From: a virus
Length of the DNA stretch: 27,276 nucleotides
Direction: 5' to 3' (one strand)
Virus record (IMG/VR): IMGVR_UViG_3300037520_001437
Coordinates: 1 to 27,276 of that record
Made by a program: the position numbers and the translations under genes. This document shows positions 1 through 8,704 of this stretch, one piece after another. Under the pieces are notes generated by a model. That model worked only from the letters and a program-made list of their open reading frames with translations. It had not been told where the DNA came from and searched no databases. Each line of letters opens with the position of its first letter. The stretch's first letter is position 1.

Positions 1-326
1 ATATTTCTACTTTGAAACATGGTCTTTCTATGTATAACGAAACACATACGCCAAAGAAAGTAGTTAAACCAAAAACACAAAAAACTCAATTTGGTTCAAT
101 ACAAGAATTACTAGAAGAAACAAAAAGAAGTTTGAAGGAAAGTTATGAAATGGAGGATGAATTTCGTTTTACCGCTGATATGGCAGAAGGGTTTGGTCAT
201 GATAGAGGTTCAACACCAATTCCACAAGGTTATTCTAAATCAGACATACCATCAGAAGTTATGAATGCTTTAACAAAAGATTATTCTGCTCTTATGAAAA
301 AAATAGACGAAAAGAAAGGGAGATAA
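1..326 (+). CDS. C-terminal part of an unknown phage protein (5' end outside window)
   Basis: The reading frame is open to the left edge, with no stop before the first in-frame TTG (12) or ATG (30). Neither has a Shine-Dalgarno sequence, so this is probably the tail end of a longer gene rather than a complete 98-104 residue protein. The visible part is hydrophilic, rich in Lys and Glu, and probably helical in its middle (an LLEETKRSLKES stretch) and at its end. It has no Cys, no membrane segment and no motif I recognise. The gene ends 3 bases before the gp25 gene, so it belongs to the baseplate operon and may be a hub or wedge-associated protein, but that rests only on position. It could also be a complete small gene using ATG 30. 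Function unknown. Confidence 0.6.
   Translation, partial: ISTLKHGLSMYNETHTPKKVVKPKTQKTQFGSIQELLEETKRSLKESYEMEDEFRFTADMAEGFGHDRGSTPIPQGYSKSDIPSEVMNALTKDYSALMKKIDEKKGR
316..323 (+). promoter_or_regulatory. Strong ribosome binding site for the TTG-started gp25 gene
   Basis: AAAGGGAG(A) lies 6-7 bases upstream of the TTG at 330, inside the last codons of the preceding gene. The spacing is ideal for a Shine-Dalgarno sequence. The gp25 frame has no ATG near its N-terminus, so this site decides the start and supports use of TTG. Confidence 0.7.
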
Positions 327-329
327 AAA

Positions 330-821
330 TTGTCTTATTTTAGAAGAAAAAAGGTAATTCCAAATAGTGATACCGCTACAAATTTAAAGTATGCGAAACC
401 TCTTGGTGTTTTATTACCATTTAATAACCCAAAGGGGATTTTTAAATTAGGATATACAAATGAAGAACAAGTATATTCAAACTTAAAAAATTTATTATTA
501 ACGGCAAAGGGTGAAAGATATATGTTGCCAACATTTGGAACAGATATAAGAACGCTATTGTTTGAAAATATATCAACAGAAGATGAATTTTTTGATTCAT
601 TAAAAAATGAAATTCGTTCATCAATAACGGAATGGATGCCATATTTGGTTATTAGTAGATTGGATGCAAATTTAGCAGACGAACAAGAAGACGAAAGAGA
701 CCATTCGATAAAAATATCATTAATTGTACAAATAGTAGATACTGGAATATATTTGCCAATACAGATATTTATAGATGAAACCGGTAACTTAAACATCACA
801 GAGGCATTAAATAATGGCTGA
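330..821 (+). CDS. 25: Baseplate wedge subunit, T4 gp25-like
   Basis: A 163-residue protein of the GPW/gp25 family, which forms part of the inner baseplate wedge of contractile tails and contacts the tail tube/sheath start. It belongs in the virion and acts with gp6 (and gp53 in T4). The family signature is visible at residues 44-80: a helical segment, then LLLTAKGERYMLPTFGTDIR with the conserved GER...P..G pattern, then an amphipathic helix. The C-terminal half alternates hydrophobic residues in the beta pattern usual for the family. The N-terminus is longer than that of T4 gp25 (132 residues). The start is TTG, chosen because of a strong ribosome binding site just upstream. The last 8 bases overlap the gp6 start, so translation is probably coupled. 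Family assignment is firm; exact stoichiometry and partners are inferred from T4. Confidence 0.92.
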   Translation: MSYFRRKKVIPNSDTATNLKYAKPLGVLLPFNNPKGIFKLGYTNEEQVYSNLKNLLLTAKGERYMLPTFGTDIRTLLFENISTEDEFFDSLKNEIRSSITEWMPYLVISRLDANLADEQEDERDHSIKISLIVQIVDTGIYLPIQIFIDETGNLNITEALNNG

Positions 822-2706
822 TTTAGTTAAAAAAGATATAAGATATTTGTCAAGAGATTTTTCTTCATTAAAGCAAAATCTTATAGATTTTACAAAAAAT
901 TATTTTCCAAATACATATCAAGACTTTAATGAAGCATCTCCTGGTATGATGTTTTTAGAAATGGCAGCTTATGTTGGTGATGTTTTATCATATTATACCG
1001 ATGTTACATTACAGGAATCTATGATACTACATGCAACAGAAAAGCCAAACATATTAAATATTGCACAATCACTTGGATATAGACCAAAAGGAAAAATTGC
1101 TTCAAACGTAAAACTTGATGTTTTTCAAATAGTTCCATCGATACAAATTGGCAGTAATATTGTTCCGGATTACAATTATGCTTTTGCAATCGAACCTGAT
1201 ATGATTGTTGGAAATACTGATTTGACATCGAATACTGAATTTAGAACAATTGATTATGTTGATTTTAAATTTAGTAGTTCTATTGATCCAACAGAAGTTA
1301 CACCATTTGAAGTAGATACCAACGGTGAAGTCTTATTTTTCCTATTAAAAAAATCAGTAAGGGCAACATCTGGAACAATACAACAAATTGATTATGATTT
1401 TGGAAATCCAAAACCATACGATAGTGTAATTTTAGAAGAATCAGATTTGATAGAAGTTTTATATGCCGTTGATTCTGATAATAATGTTTGGTATCATGTT
1501 CCATTTTTAGCACAAGATACTATATTTGAACCGGTATTGAATATACCAAGAAATGATACTCAATTGAGTACATACAGAGATGAGACACCGTATTTATTGA
1601 AATTAAAAAAGGTTGCTAGAAGGTTTTCTACAAGACAAATAGATGATACTAGATATGAAATAAATTTTGGTGCAGGTGTTTCCGACCTTGATGATGAAGA
1701 ATTGATACCAAATCCAGATTTGGTTGGTAGTTCCCTTGTTGGTATAGATAGATCAACATCATTTGACATAGATCCTTCAAACTTTTTATACACAAAAACA
1801 TATGGATTGGCACCAAATAATACAACATTGAGTGTTTTTTATACAACAGGAAATGGTTTATCCGATAATGTAAGTAGTGATACATTAACTAGAGTAATAA
1901 GTAAGGTATTGTTGATAGATGAAACAGGTTTAGATCCTGTTTTATATGAACAATCAATATCAAGTCTTGCGGTTACAAATCCAGAACCGGCAAAAGGTGC
2001 AAAGGGTGAAGAAACTCCAAATGAAATTAGAGAAAACGCTCTTGCTTATTTTGCATCACAAAATCGTGCAGTTACAAAAGAAGATTACATAATAAGGGCA
2101 TACAGTATGCCTTCAAGATATGGTTCTATTGCAAAGGCATATATCACAAAAGATACACAATTAACAAGAGAATCTGTTTACAATAGTGATCGTGTTCAAA
2201 ATGGTTTGGCTTTAAATTTTTATGTATTGGGATATGACGGAGACCAACGATTAACTACTGTGAATGATGCCACAAAGGAAAATATTAAAACATATTTAAA
2301 TTACCATAGAATCTTAACGGATGCCATAAACATCAGAGACGCATATGTAATAAATATTGGTGTTGAATTTGATATAATGACTATACCAAATCAGAATAGC
2401 AATCAAGTTATTTTAAGGTGTATTGATAGAATTTCAAACTACTTTGATATTAAAAGATGGCAAATAAATCAACCAATAGTAATAAGTAATATATTTACAG
2501 AATTAGATAAAGTTGAAGGTGTACAAACTGTTGTTAATGTTAAGATTGTAAATAAATATGATCAAACGCTTGGGTATTCACAACATGCATACGATATTGG
2601 TGCTGCTACAAAAGACGGAATAATATTTCCATCTTTAGATCCTTCTATATTTGAAATAAAATATCCACAAAATGATATTATCGGTAGAGTGAGGGCATTC
2701 GGATGA
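814..2706 (+). CDS. 6: Baseplate wedge subunit, T4 gp6-like (baseplate J family)
   Basis: A 630-residue wedge protein. In T4, gp6 dimers form the continuous inner ring of the baseplate and join neighbouring wedges. The hallmark block is at residues 37-75: DFNEASPGMMFLEM followed by AAYVGDVLSYYTD and an ESMILHAT stretch. A baseplate-J-like segment follows at about 401-450 (PNEIRENALAYFASQNRAVT, then KEDYIIRA and SRYGSIAKAY). The C-terminal region (about 480-600) has alternating helices and strands as in the J family. Length is close to T4 gp6 (660). A GAGG at 801-804 precedes the ATG. The gene overlaps gp25 by 8 bases and the next gene by 4 (ATGA). The gp25-gp6 order matches other T4-like phages, which supports both calls. 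Confidence 0.93.
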   Translation: MADLVKKDIRYLSRDFSSLKQNLIDFTKNYFPNTYQDFNEASPGMMFLEMAAYVGDVLSYYTDVTLQESMILHATEKPNILNIAQSLGYRPKGKIASNVKLDVFQIVPSIQIGSNIVPDYNYAFAIEPDMIVGNTDLTSNTEFRTIDYVDFKFSSSIDPTEVTPFEVDTNGEVLFFLLKKSVRATSGTIQQIDYDFGNPKPYDSVILEESDLIEVLYAVDSDNNVWYHVPFLAQDTIFEPVLNIPRNDTQLSTYRDETPYLLKLKKVARRFSTRQIDDTRYEINFGAGVSDLDDEELIPNPDLVGSSLVGIDRSTSFDIDPSNFLYTKTYGLAPNNTTLSVFYTTGNGLSDNVSSDTLTRVISKVLLIDETGLDPVLYEQSISSLAVTNPEPAKGAKGEETPNEIRENALAYFASQNRAVTKEDYIIRAYSMPSRYGSIAKAYITKDTQLTRESVYNSDRVQNGLALNFYVLGYDGDQRLTTVNDATKENIKTYLNYHRILTDAINIRDAYVINIGVEFDIMTIPNQNSNQVILRCIDRISNYFDIKRWQINQPIVISNIFTELDKVEGVQTVVNVKIVNKYDQTLGYSQHAYDIGAATKDGIIFPSLDPSIFEIKYPQNDIIGRVRAFG

Positions 2707-3881
2707 TTTATACAATATATGCGCAAAAAGACGCAACAATATACGAAAAAACAGAACATCAAAATACTGGTTTAGATCAATTAGTAGAACTATCTCATTT
2801 ATATGAAGGGACATCTGGATCTGGAAAAATATACAACAGTAGAATATTGATGAAATTTGATATGGATGATATAGAACAAAAAGTAAATTCTGGAAAAATA
2901 TCTCAAAATGCAAAATATTATCTTTCATTAAAAACAGTTGATTCTAGAGAAATTCCACAAGAGTACACAGTTTATGCATATCCAGTTAGTTCTTCTTGGA
3001 TAAACGGAACTGGAAAATTTTACAATAAACCTATAACAACTGATGGTGTATCTTGGACATATAGAACATCAAAAAATGTTGGTGTCATGTGGGACATACC
3101 ACCTACTTTATCTAGTTTAGAATGGGATGAAGTATCACAAACTTGGATTCAAGATGACGCAGTATGGGGAAATCGTATATCGATTAGTGTTACATCATCA
3201 TACAATACTAATGAAGGTGGTGGAACTTGGTGGGATTATGATGATTTAGAATGTACACAATCTTTTTACTATCAAACATCGGATGTTTATATGAATGTTA
3301 CCGATATTGCAAAAAGATGGATAACGGGATCTGCAAGAATTGAAAACGATGGGTTTATATTAAAATTTTCAAATGATGTTGAAACATCTAATGATTCAAG
3401 TACAAGTTTAAAGTTTTTTGGAACAGATAGCAATACAATATATGTTCCAAAATTATATGTTGTTTGGGATGACAGTGAATTTTCTACTGGAAGTTTAAAT
3501 CCTGTTCCTGAAAATGGTATAAATTTAAATTTAAAATTGAAAAAATTCTATTCTCAAAATGAAAAGGCAAAAATTAGAATACACGCTAATAAATTATTTC
3601 CAACAAAAACATATTCAACACAATCTTATTACAACGTAAATTACTATCTACCATCATCTTCATATTATGAGGTTAGAGATGCACACACGGATGAAATAAT
3701 ACTTCCGTTTGATAACATTGGAACAAAAATTAGTTGTGATTCAACTGGAAATTATTTCAATATCTGGATGAACAGTTTTCAACCTGAAAGATTTTATAGA
3801 ATTGTTGTTAAAGTAGAAACAGATGGCGGTGATGTTGTTACATTTTTTGATAACAATTATTATTTTAAAGTTACAAGATAA
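2703..3881 (+). CDS. Virion protein with an N-terminal DNRLRE/CBM-like beta-sandwich domain
   Basis: A 392-residue protein in the baseplate operon. Residues 1-235 look like the DNRLRE (disaggregatase-type, carbohydrate-binding-like) domain: an initial YAQKDATIYE strand, the SRILMKFD strand, AKYYLSLKTV, YTVYAYPVSSSWINGTGKF, the D(G)VSWTYR segment, a Trp-rich stretch (GGGTWWDYDD), and DVYMNVTDIAKRWITG followed by NDGFILKFS. The order of these elements fits the family. Residues 240-392 form a second beta-rich region with several YY pairs that I do not recognise. GAGGG at 2691-2695 sits 7 bases before the ATG, which overlaps the gp6 stop. In other settings such domains bind polysaccharide; here it may be a host-facing wedge component. 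It is not recognisably a T4 gp7, gp8 or gp9 homologue. Domain call moderate, role inferred. Confidence 0.6.
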   Translation: MIYTIYAQKDATIYEKTEHQNTGLDQLVELSHLYEGTSGSGKIYNSRILMKFDMDDIEQKVNSGKISQNAKYYLSLKTVDSREIPQEYTVYAYPVSSSWINGTGKFYNKPITTDGVSWTYRTSKNVGVMWDIPPTLSSLEWDEVSQTWIQDDAVWGNRISISVTSSYNTNEGGGTWWDYDDLECTQSFYYQTSDVYMNVTDIAKRWITGSARIENDGFILKFSNDVETSNDSSTSLKFFGTDSNTIYVPKLYVVWDDSEFSTGSLNPVPENGINLNLKLKKFYSQNEKAKIRIHANKLFPTKTYSTQSYYNVNYYLPSSSYYEVRDAHTDEIILPFDNIGTKISCDSTGNYFNIWMNSFQPERFYRIVVKVETDGGDVVTFFDNNYYFKVTR

Positions 3882-3883
3882 TC

Positions 3884-4579
3884 ATGTTAAAAAGAGACGA
3901 AAAAACGGAACAAATAATTAGTTACACAACTGATTCTGAAAAATTAAATCGTGGTAAAATTAGTCTTCCAATAGTTGATGGTAGATTTTTAAAAGGAGAA
4001 TTTTCAGAAGTTATTGATGTAAAATTTAAAAACTTACCAGAAGCTGCCAAAGCAGATGAAGTTGTTGTAAGTAAAATATTATTAGCTCAATCTGATATGA
4101 TAAGTGGTTTGATTCCACTTCCATCTGGTGTAACAGTTCCTGCAGAAATTATGAATAATCCTGATGCAATGGAACAGTTCACCAAAGATGTTGCTAAAAA
4201 AGAATTTTTATCAAATTTAGCAAACTTAATAGATGATACTGGAAATAGTGCTGCTGCATTGAGTATGCAAATTGATGAACTTAATAGAGAATTGGAAGAA
4301 AAAGATAAAATAATAACTGGCCAATTGGATGCTATATCCAATTTTGATAATGTTTTGGCAACAATTTCAAATGAAAGGGCAAATGCAATTGCAGAAAATC
4401 AGGCATTACAAGATGCAATAATTTCAACACAACAAATAGTTGATGAACAAAATATTATGATAGAAGATATGATGAATCAACAAATACAAGAATCAACTAG
4501 AGTGTTTGAAGATACTCAATTAGCTACATTATTGGCATTAACTGAAATAATAAGTGGAAGTAGAAATAATAATGAGTAA
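3884..4579 (+). CDS. Coiled-coil virion-associated protein, function unknown
   Basis: A 231-residue acidic protein starting 2 bases after the preceding stop. Residues 1-60 are mixed alpha/beta. Residues 60-115 contain a Pro/Gly-rich turn region (IPLPSGVTVPAEI). Residues about 120-205 are a long predicted coiled coil with heptad-spaced Leu/Ile and many Glu/Asn/Gln (LSMQIDELNRELEEKDKII and following). There are no Cys residues and no membrane segment. The gene overlaps the start of the next large gene by 8 bases, so both are probably made together. The coiled coil suggests a trimeric or dimeric connector between baseplate and fibres, or an assembly chaperone. I do not recognise a family. Confidence 0.72.
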   Translation: MLKRDEKTEQIISYTTDSEKLNRGKISLPIVDGRFLKGEFSEVIDVKFKNLPEAAKADEVVVSKILLAQSDMISGLIPLPSGVTVPAEIMNNPDAMEQFTKDVAKKEFLSNLANLIDDTGNSAAALSMQIDELNRELEEKDKIITGQLDAISNFDNVLATISNERANAIAENQALQDAIISTQQIVDEQNIMIEDMMNQQIQESTRVFEDTQLATLLALTEIISGSRNNNE

Positions 4580-7500
4580 TTTTAATTATACAAATCTTGA
4601 AGAAATACTATCTACAAACTCGACTATTCGAGGTACAAGATTTTTAACAACTTCTGCTAGAAGACGATTAATTGTTCCGGTTTTGAGTGAGTATGACGAA
4701 CAACTAAATCCAAATAGTGTTGAAGTTCATGCATTTCTACCAAATACGGCATACGTTGAAAACGGATCTTTTTACAATTTACCATTTGAAATACAGACAA
4801 TAACCAGAACCATACAAAATGCAAATGGTCAACCAGAACAAACAACTGAAAGAAATATAATACTGGATATTCATAATCATCTACATACAAAACTAAAACT
4901 TTTTCAGGGTGACTATAAATTAGTTTACAACTTTTTTGTAAATTATCTTGGTGGTCCATCTGAACAAGAGGCCGATGGTCGTGTTTTTATATCGGATATT
5001 TCTGAAAACAGACGAGAATTAAAATTAAAACTCATAAATAATAATTCAACTAATAGAGCTTCATTAGAATCTTTTGTATTATCCTATCTTTCTTCAAATG
5101 TTTATTTACCACCAATTGTTTTAAATTTTGGTGAAAATATGATAGTAGATGTAATTAATGTTACATCTGATGGAGACAATACTTACTTTTTTGTAAAATT
5201 ATATGATGAACTTCCACAAGACATAGATTTATATTACGAATGTTGGGTTGGTTTACAAATATTAAAACCACTAATAGAAAGTGTTAAGGTTTTAAGAGAA
5301 GATGAAGTTGAAGTTATACCTTACATAAAGGGTGCGAATTTTGAAGCAAATACTGACTATTGGGTTTCTTCTGAAACTGATTACAAATCTTGGACAGACT
5401 TATTATCAACTAATGTTCAAACATCACAAGAAATTTTAAATAGATACATTGGTGGTACAAGTGCATCAATAGAATTAAACGTAGATTTCAGAGAGTTTAG
5501 AAATTTCATATTTTATTCTTCAGCAGAAGATAGAGTTCAAAACTTTAACTACAAAGTATCATTAATAGAGCAATTTAATGGTCAATTGGAATTACTCGAT
5601 ACATATACTGGTTCTGTTAATGCAAATAAGATAAAAATAAAAGGGTTACGTGAAAAATTAATAAGTGGTTTTGATAATTTTGAAAAGTTTTTATATTACG
5701 AAACTACTTCTAGTAATTACTACACAACACAATCTTTTGCTTCGATTACACCATATCCAAAGTATGAGTTGGATATTACAGCCAGTTCATATCATATATT
5801 GACAAAAGAAGGTAAATTTAATTTATACCCAACTATATCCGAAGAAGCAACAAATTGGTATATTGATTTATTAGATAAAGCTACTGATTATGATTTAAAA
5901 AATTACAATTCTTTAGAAAAATCAATACCTGAATACTTGAGAGATAGTAACGATAATGAACAATTTGTAAGTTTTGTTAATATGGTTGGTCAACATTTTG
6001 ATATAATGTATCTGTATACTGATCATATTTTGAGAAAAAGTCAAAGAAAAGAAAACCCGAAAGATGGGATGTCTCAAGATTTGATTTATCATGCTACAAA
6101 AAATTTAGGATGGCAATTAACACATGGTACACAGGCAAAGGATCTTTGGGAATATGCATTAGGTGTTAGTGGTAGTGGTGAACCAATTTGGACTGGAAGA
6201 ACAACTACAAATAAATACTTAGCGAAATCGGAAGAACAGAGAACTAAGGAAGTGTGGAGACGTGTGTTAAACAATCTCCCTTATGTTTACAAGACAAAAG
6301 GTACTGGTAGAGCAGTAAAGGCATTACTTGCTGCATATGGTATTCCTCAAACATTACTTTCTATAAGAGAATACGGTGGACCTGATACAGCGGATTTTGG
6401 TAAACCACCAACATACGAATGGGAAAAACATACTTATTATTTAAATTTATCTGGTAGTTGGCCATCACCAACAAGACAACATCATGTTGAGGTGCCTTGG
6501 GATAAAGTTAATAATGTTAAAGAAGTTTGGCAGTATCCAGATACTTTGACATTTCGTTGGAAAATGGAACCCGATAGATTATATGATTATGAAAAGGATC
6601 CTGTACAAACAGTTCTTCAAAAACAAAGTGGTAGTCGGTTAGATTGGTTCGTAACAGTTCATCACGATGGAACTGATATTGAAAAGGGTAGTTTAAAATT
6701 CCATATGAGCGATGGAACTAATTACAAATCTGCATCTATAAATGACACATATTTGTTTGATGATATACCACTAAACATAATGATTCGTAGAAGTAGTGGA
6801 TCTGCAGATAATCATTCTGTTAATCAGAAATATGAATTAGTTTTGAGAACAGGAAAATATGGAAAAATAGCAATTGAACAATCTGCAAGTATAGTAATAA
6901 CTGGAAGTATTGAACCAAACTACAATAGAGCTTGGTCTTCTACTGGAAAACTATACATTGGTTCTGGATCAAATCCTGTAACAAATCAGATACTATCAGG
7001 TTCTATTTATGAATTAAGATATTGGTCGAACATTTTAAGTACATCATCTTTTAATAATCACACATTGTCTCCAAGGGCATATAATGGAAATTATCAAACA
7101 TCTTCATTTTATGATTTACAGGCACAATGGAAATTTTGGGATCCTTGGGATGTTGCTTTAACACAGAGTTTAAATAGTACACATCCAAATAGACTAAAAG
7201 ATAGATTTTATGAAACACCAAAAACTGCTTCTTTTTATGGATTTAATATTGACGCATTCGAGTCTATAACAGAAAATTATACAATGGAAGTTGTTTCTGT
7301 TGCAAATGATACACCATTTACTGAAAAAATACGAATTGATTCTGCATCGTTATTGTCACCTTTAAGTATGCACCAATCAAATACAGTAACTCAATTTGAT
7401 AGATATTCGATTGATTCAAATAAATTAATGGTTGCATTTTCACCACAACACATAATAAATGAAGACATATACGAGGCAATTGGATATACCATTTTAGATG

Positions 7501-8591
7501 ATTATTTTGGTGAATACTCAAATGTAAATAAAAATGAATACCCAAGATTAAAATGGTTTTCAAGGGAATATTGGCAGAAGTATGAAAATAAAAATGATTT
7601 TACTGCTTATGTTAGATTACTTTCTGCATTTGATTTTAGTGTATTTGAACAAATAAGACAGACTTTACCGTTAAGAGTAAACGAAATACTTGGAGTTGTT
7701 GTTGAACCAAATGTACTCGAACGATCAAAACAATCGGTATTGAAAGATTTTTCTGGAATAAATCAAGATGTCATAGATACGAATGATTTATCTAAATTAC
7801 CAAAACCTGTTTCAAAATTTTCTTACAATAAAGGAACTGTATTAATTGGTTTCGATGAGGATCTTGGAAGTAAATTGTATGACATAGAAGGTGAATATAC
7901 AAGTGAAGTGGAAGTTGTTACACAATTTGATGAAATAGAAAACGATGTAGATTTGAATTTTAACGTAAACATCAAAGATGTTGAACCTAAAAAAACAACT
8001 ATTATTGCACAAAATAAAATACTAAACGGTTTATCTAATACAATAAAAACAACTCTTGATTTAGATAACAAATCAATAATTGGAAAAACCAATGATATTA
8101 GATTTACTTTGAAACCAAAGGCTAAATTTGTTTTAGAGTCCGTATTGAATAGTGACGAAGAAAATATGAATGTTTCTATATTTTGGAGTGCTCCTACAAT
8201 AGAATCTTCACCAACAACAATACCAAATAAATCAAATTATACATTAAAAGATGAAGTTACATCATTGTCATACAATTCAGAAGAAAAAATAACTGCAACA
8301 TATGAACAAGTATACAGTCATGTTGATGATGGTTACTATAAAAAGTTTGAACCTGTATTTTATAGTATGCCTGATTATGTTAATAATACACCAACAACTC
8401 ATTCGTTGATTGGAACAAATTATGTAAATCCAACATCTTTACCAACTGGAATACAAAATCATAGATATTTGGGATCAAAAGTAAGTTTGGTATATGGTGA
8501 TGAAATAAATGAAACATTGATTCCATCATTTATTCCACCAAATGATGTAATTACTGAAACATATGTTAAGGTAAGACCAAATATATTGTAA
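4572..8591 (+). CDS. Very large baseplate/tail structural protein with LamG-like middle domain
   Basis: A 1339-residue protein. ATG 4572 is preferred over an in-frame GTG at 4554 because GGAAG lies 11 bases upstream and the overlap with the previous gene is short. Residues about 560-590 hold a conserved block (NNLPYVYKTKGTGRAVKALL, then AAYGIP and EYGG) of a kind I recall from large marine T4-like phage virion proteins and that loosely resembles gpI/tail-protein-I segments. Residues about 640-830 look like a concanavalin/LamG sandwich ending in GSIYELRYWSNILS. A second conserved region follows (about 925-1060: LSPLSMHQSNTVTQFDRYSI, then FSPQHIINEDI, EYPRLKWFS.EYW and LPLRVNEILGVVVEPNVLER). 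The last 250 residues look more variable. Its position after gp6 and its size suggest the structural role that gp7 (1032 residues) plays in T4, but I see no direct homology. Confidence 0.75.
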   Translation: MSNFNYTNLEEILSTNSTIRGTRFLTTSARRRLIVPVLSEYDEQLNPNSVEVHAFLPNTAYVENGSFYNLPFEIQTITRTIQNANGQPEQTTERNIILDIHNHLHTKLKLFQGDYKLVYNFFVNYLGGPSEQEADGRVFISDISENRRELKLKLINNNSTNRASLESFVLSYLSSNVYLPPIVLNFGENMIVDVINVTSDGDNTYFFVKLYDELPQDIDLYYECWVGLQILKPLIESVKVLREDEVEVIPYIKGANFEANTDYWVSSETDYKSWTDLLSTNVQTSQEILNRYIGGTSASIELNVDFREFRNFIFYSSAEDRVQNFNYKVSLIEQFNGQLELLDTYTGSVNANKIKIKGLREKLISGFDNFEKFLYYETTSSNYYTTQSFASITPYPKYELDITASSYHILTKEGKFNLYPTISEEATNWYIDLLDKATDYDLKNYNSLEKSIPEYLRDSNDNEQFVSFVNMVGQHFDIMYLYTDHILRKSQRKENPKDGMSQDLIYHATKNLGWQLTHGTQAKDLWEYALGVSGSGEPIWTGRTTTNKYLAKSEEQRTKEVWRRVLNNLPYVYKTKGTGRAVKALLAAYGIPQTLLSIREYGGPDTADFGKPPTYEWEKHTYYLNLSGSWPSPTRQHHVEVPWDKVNNVKEVWQYPDTLTFRWKMEPDRLYDYEKDPVQTVLQKQSGSRLDWFVTVHHDGTDIEKGSLKFHMSDGTNYKSASINDTYLFDDIPLNIMIRRSSGSADNHSVNQKYELVLRTGKYGKIAIEQSASIVITGSIEPNYNRAWSSTGKLYIGSGSNPVTNQILSGSIYELRYWSNILSTSSFNNHTLSPRAYNGNYQTSSFYDLQAQWKFWDPWDVALTQSLNSTHPNRLKDRFYETPKTASFYGFNIDAFESITENYTMEVVSVANDTPFTEKIRIDSASLLSPLSMHQSNTVTQFDRYSIDSNKLMVAFSPQHIINEDIYEAIGYTILDDYFGEYSNVNKNEYPRLKWFSREYWQKYENKNDFTAYVRLLSAFDFSVFEQIRQTLPLRVNEILGVVVEPNVLERSKQSVLKDFSGINQDVIDTNDLSKLPKPVSKFSYNKGTVLIGFDEDLGSKLYDIEGEYTSEVEVVTQFDEIENDVDLNFNVNIKDVEPKKTTIIAQNKILNGLSNTIKTTLDLDNKSIIGKTNDIRFTLKPKAKFVLESVLNSDEENMNVSIFWSAPTIESSPTTIPNKSNYTLKDEVTSLSYNSEEKITATYEQVYSHVDDGYYKKFEPVFYSMPDYVNNTPTTHSLIGTNYVNPTSLPTGIQNHRYLGSKVSLVYGDEINETLIPSFIPPNDVITETYVKVRPNIL

Positions 8592-8602
8592 TTAATTAAG
8601 AA

Positions 8603-8629
8603 AATATAAATGTAACACATATTTATATT
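8603..8629. promoter_or_regulatory. AT-rich inverted repeat containing a TATAAATG late-promoter-like box
   Basis: Perfect 9-base arms AATATAAAT and ATTTATATT flank the loop GTAACACAT. The left arm contains TATAAATG (8605-8612), one base from the T4 late promoter consensus TATAAATA. It could be a late promoter, a weak terminator, or chance in AT-rich DNA. Confidence 0.35.
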
Positions 8630-8645
8630 AGAATTATTATTACAT

Positions 8646-8665
8646 CCCACATCGGGTTTTTATTT
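8646..8665 (+). terminator. Possible weak intrinsic terminator
   Basis: CCC (8646-8648) and GGG (8654-8656) can pair around the loop ACATC and are followed by TTTTTATTT. The stem is only 3 bp, but it is an isolated GC-rich island in very AT-rich DNA between two operons. Too short to be sure of. Confidence 0.3.
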
Positions 8666-8675
8666 GTCATAAAGT
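8660..8675 (+). promoter_or_regulatory. Conserved 16-mer TTATTTGTCATAAAGT upstream of the second structural operon
   Basis: It matches 14 of 16 bases of TTATTTTACATAAAGT at 19790-19805, just before the primase gene. Both copies follow a possible hairpin/terminator and precede a gene that starts a new transcription unit. A phage-specific promoter element is the simplest reading; the function is inferred. Confidence 0.35.
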
Positions 8676-8690
8676 AATACTATTAAAATA

Positions 8691-8697
8691 AAAGGAG
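8691..8697 (+). promoter_or_regulatory. Strong ribosome binding site AAAGGAG
   Basis: AAAGGAG ends 7 bases before the ATG at 8705. It is one of the best Shine-Dalgarno sequences in the window, suggesting high expression of the downstream structural protein. Confidence 0.75.
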
Positions 8698-8704
8698 TTT
8701 TAAA

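Larger units (their letters stand above)
8592..8704. other. 113-base gap between two structural operons
   Basis: The longest non-coding stretch in the window. It carries an AT-rich hairpin (8603-8629), a short GC-rich stem with T-run (8646-8665), a 16-mer shared with the primase leader (8660-8675) and an excellent ribosome binding site (8691-8697). Together these suggest the end of the baseplate transcription unit and the start of a new one. No short gene with a ribosome binding site was seen. Confidence 0.6.

Noticed and set aside
335-799. 154-residue open frame on the minus strand opposite gp25
   Set aside because: It lies wholly within a confidently identified gp25 gene, has no ribosome binding site of note, and its composition (Phe, Ile, Ser rich) is what antisense of AT-rich coding DNA gives.
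4554-4571. GTG start six codons upstream for the 1339-residue protein
   Set aside because: It would lengthen the overlap with the preceding gene and lacks a good ribosome binding site, while ATG 4572 has GGAAG upstream.
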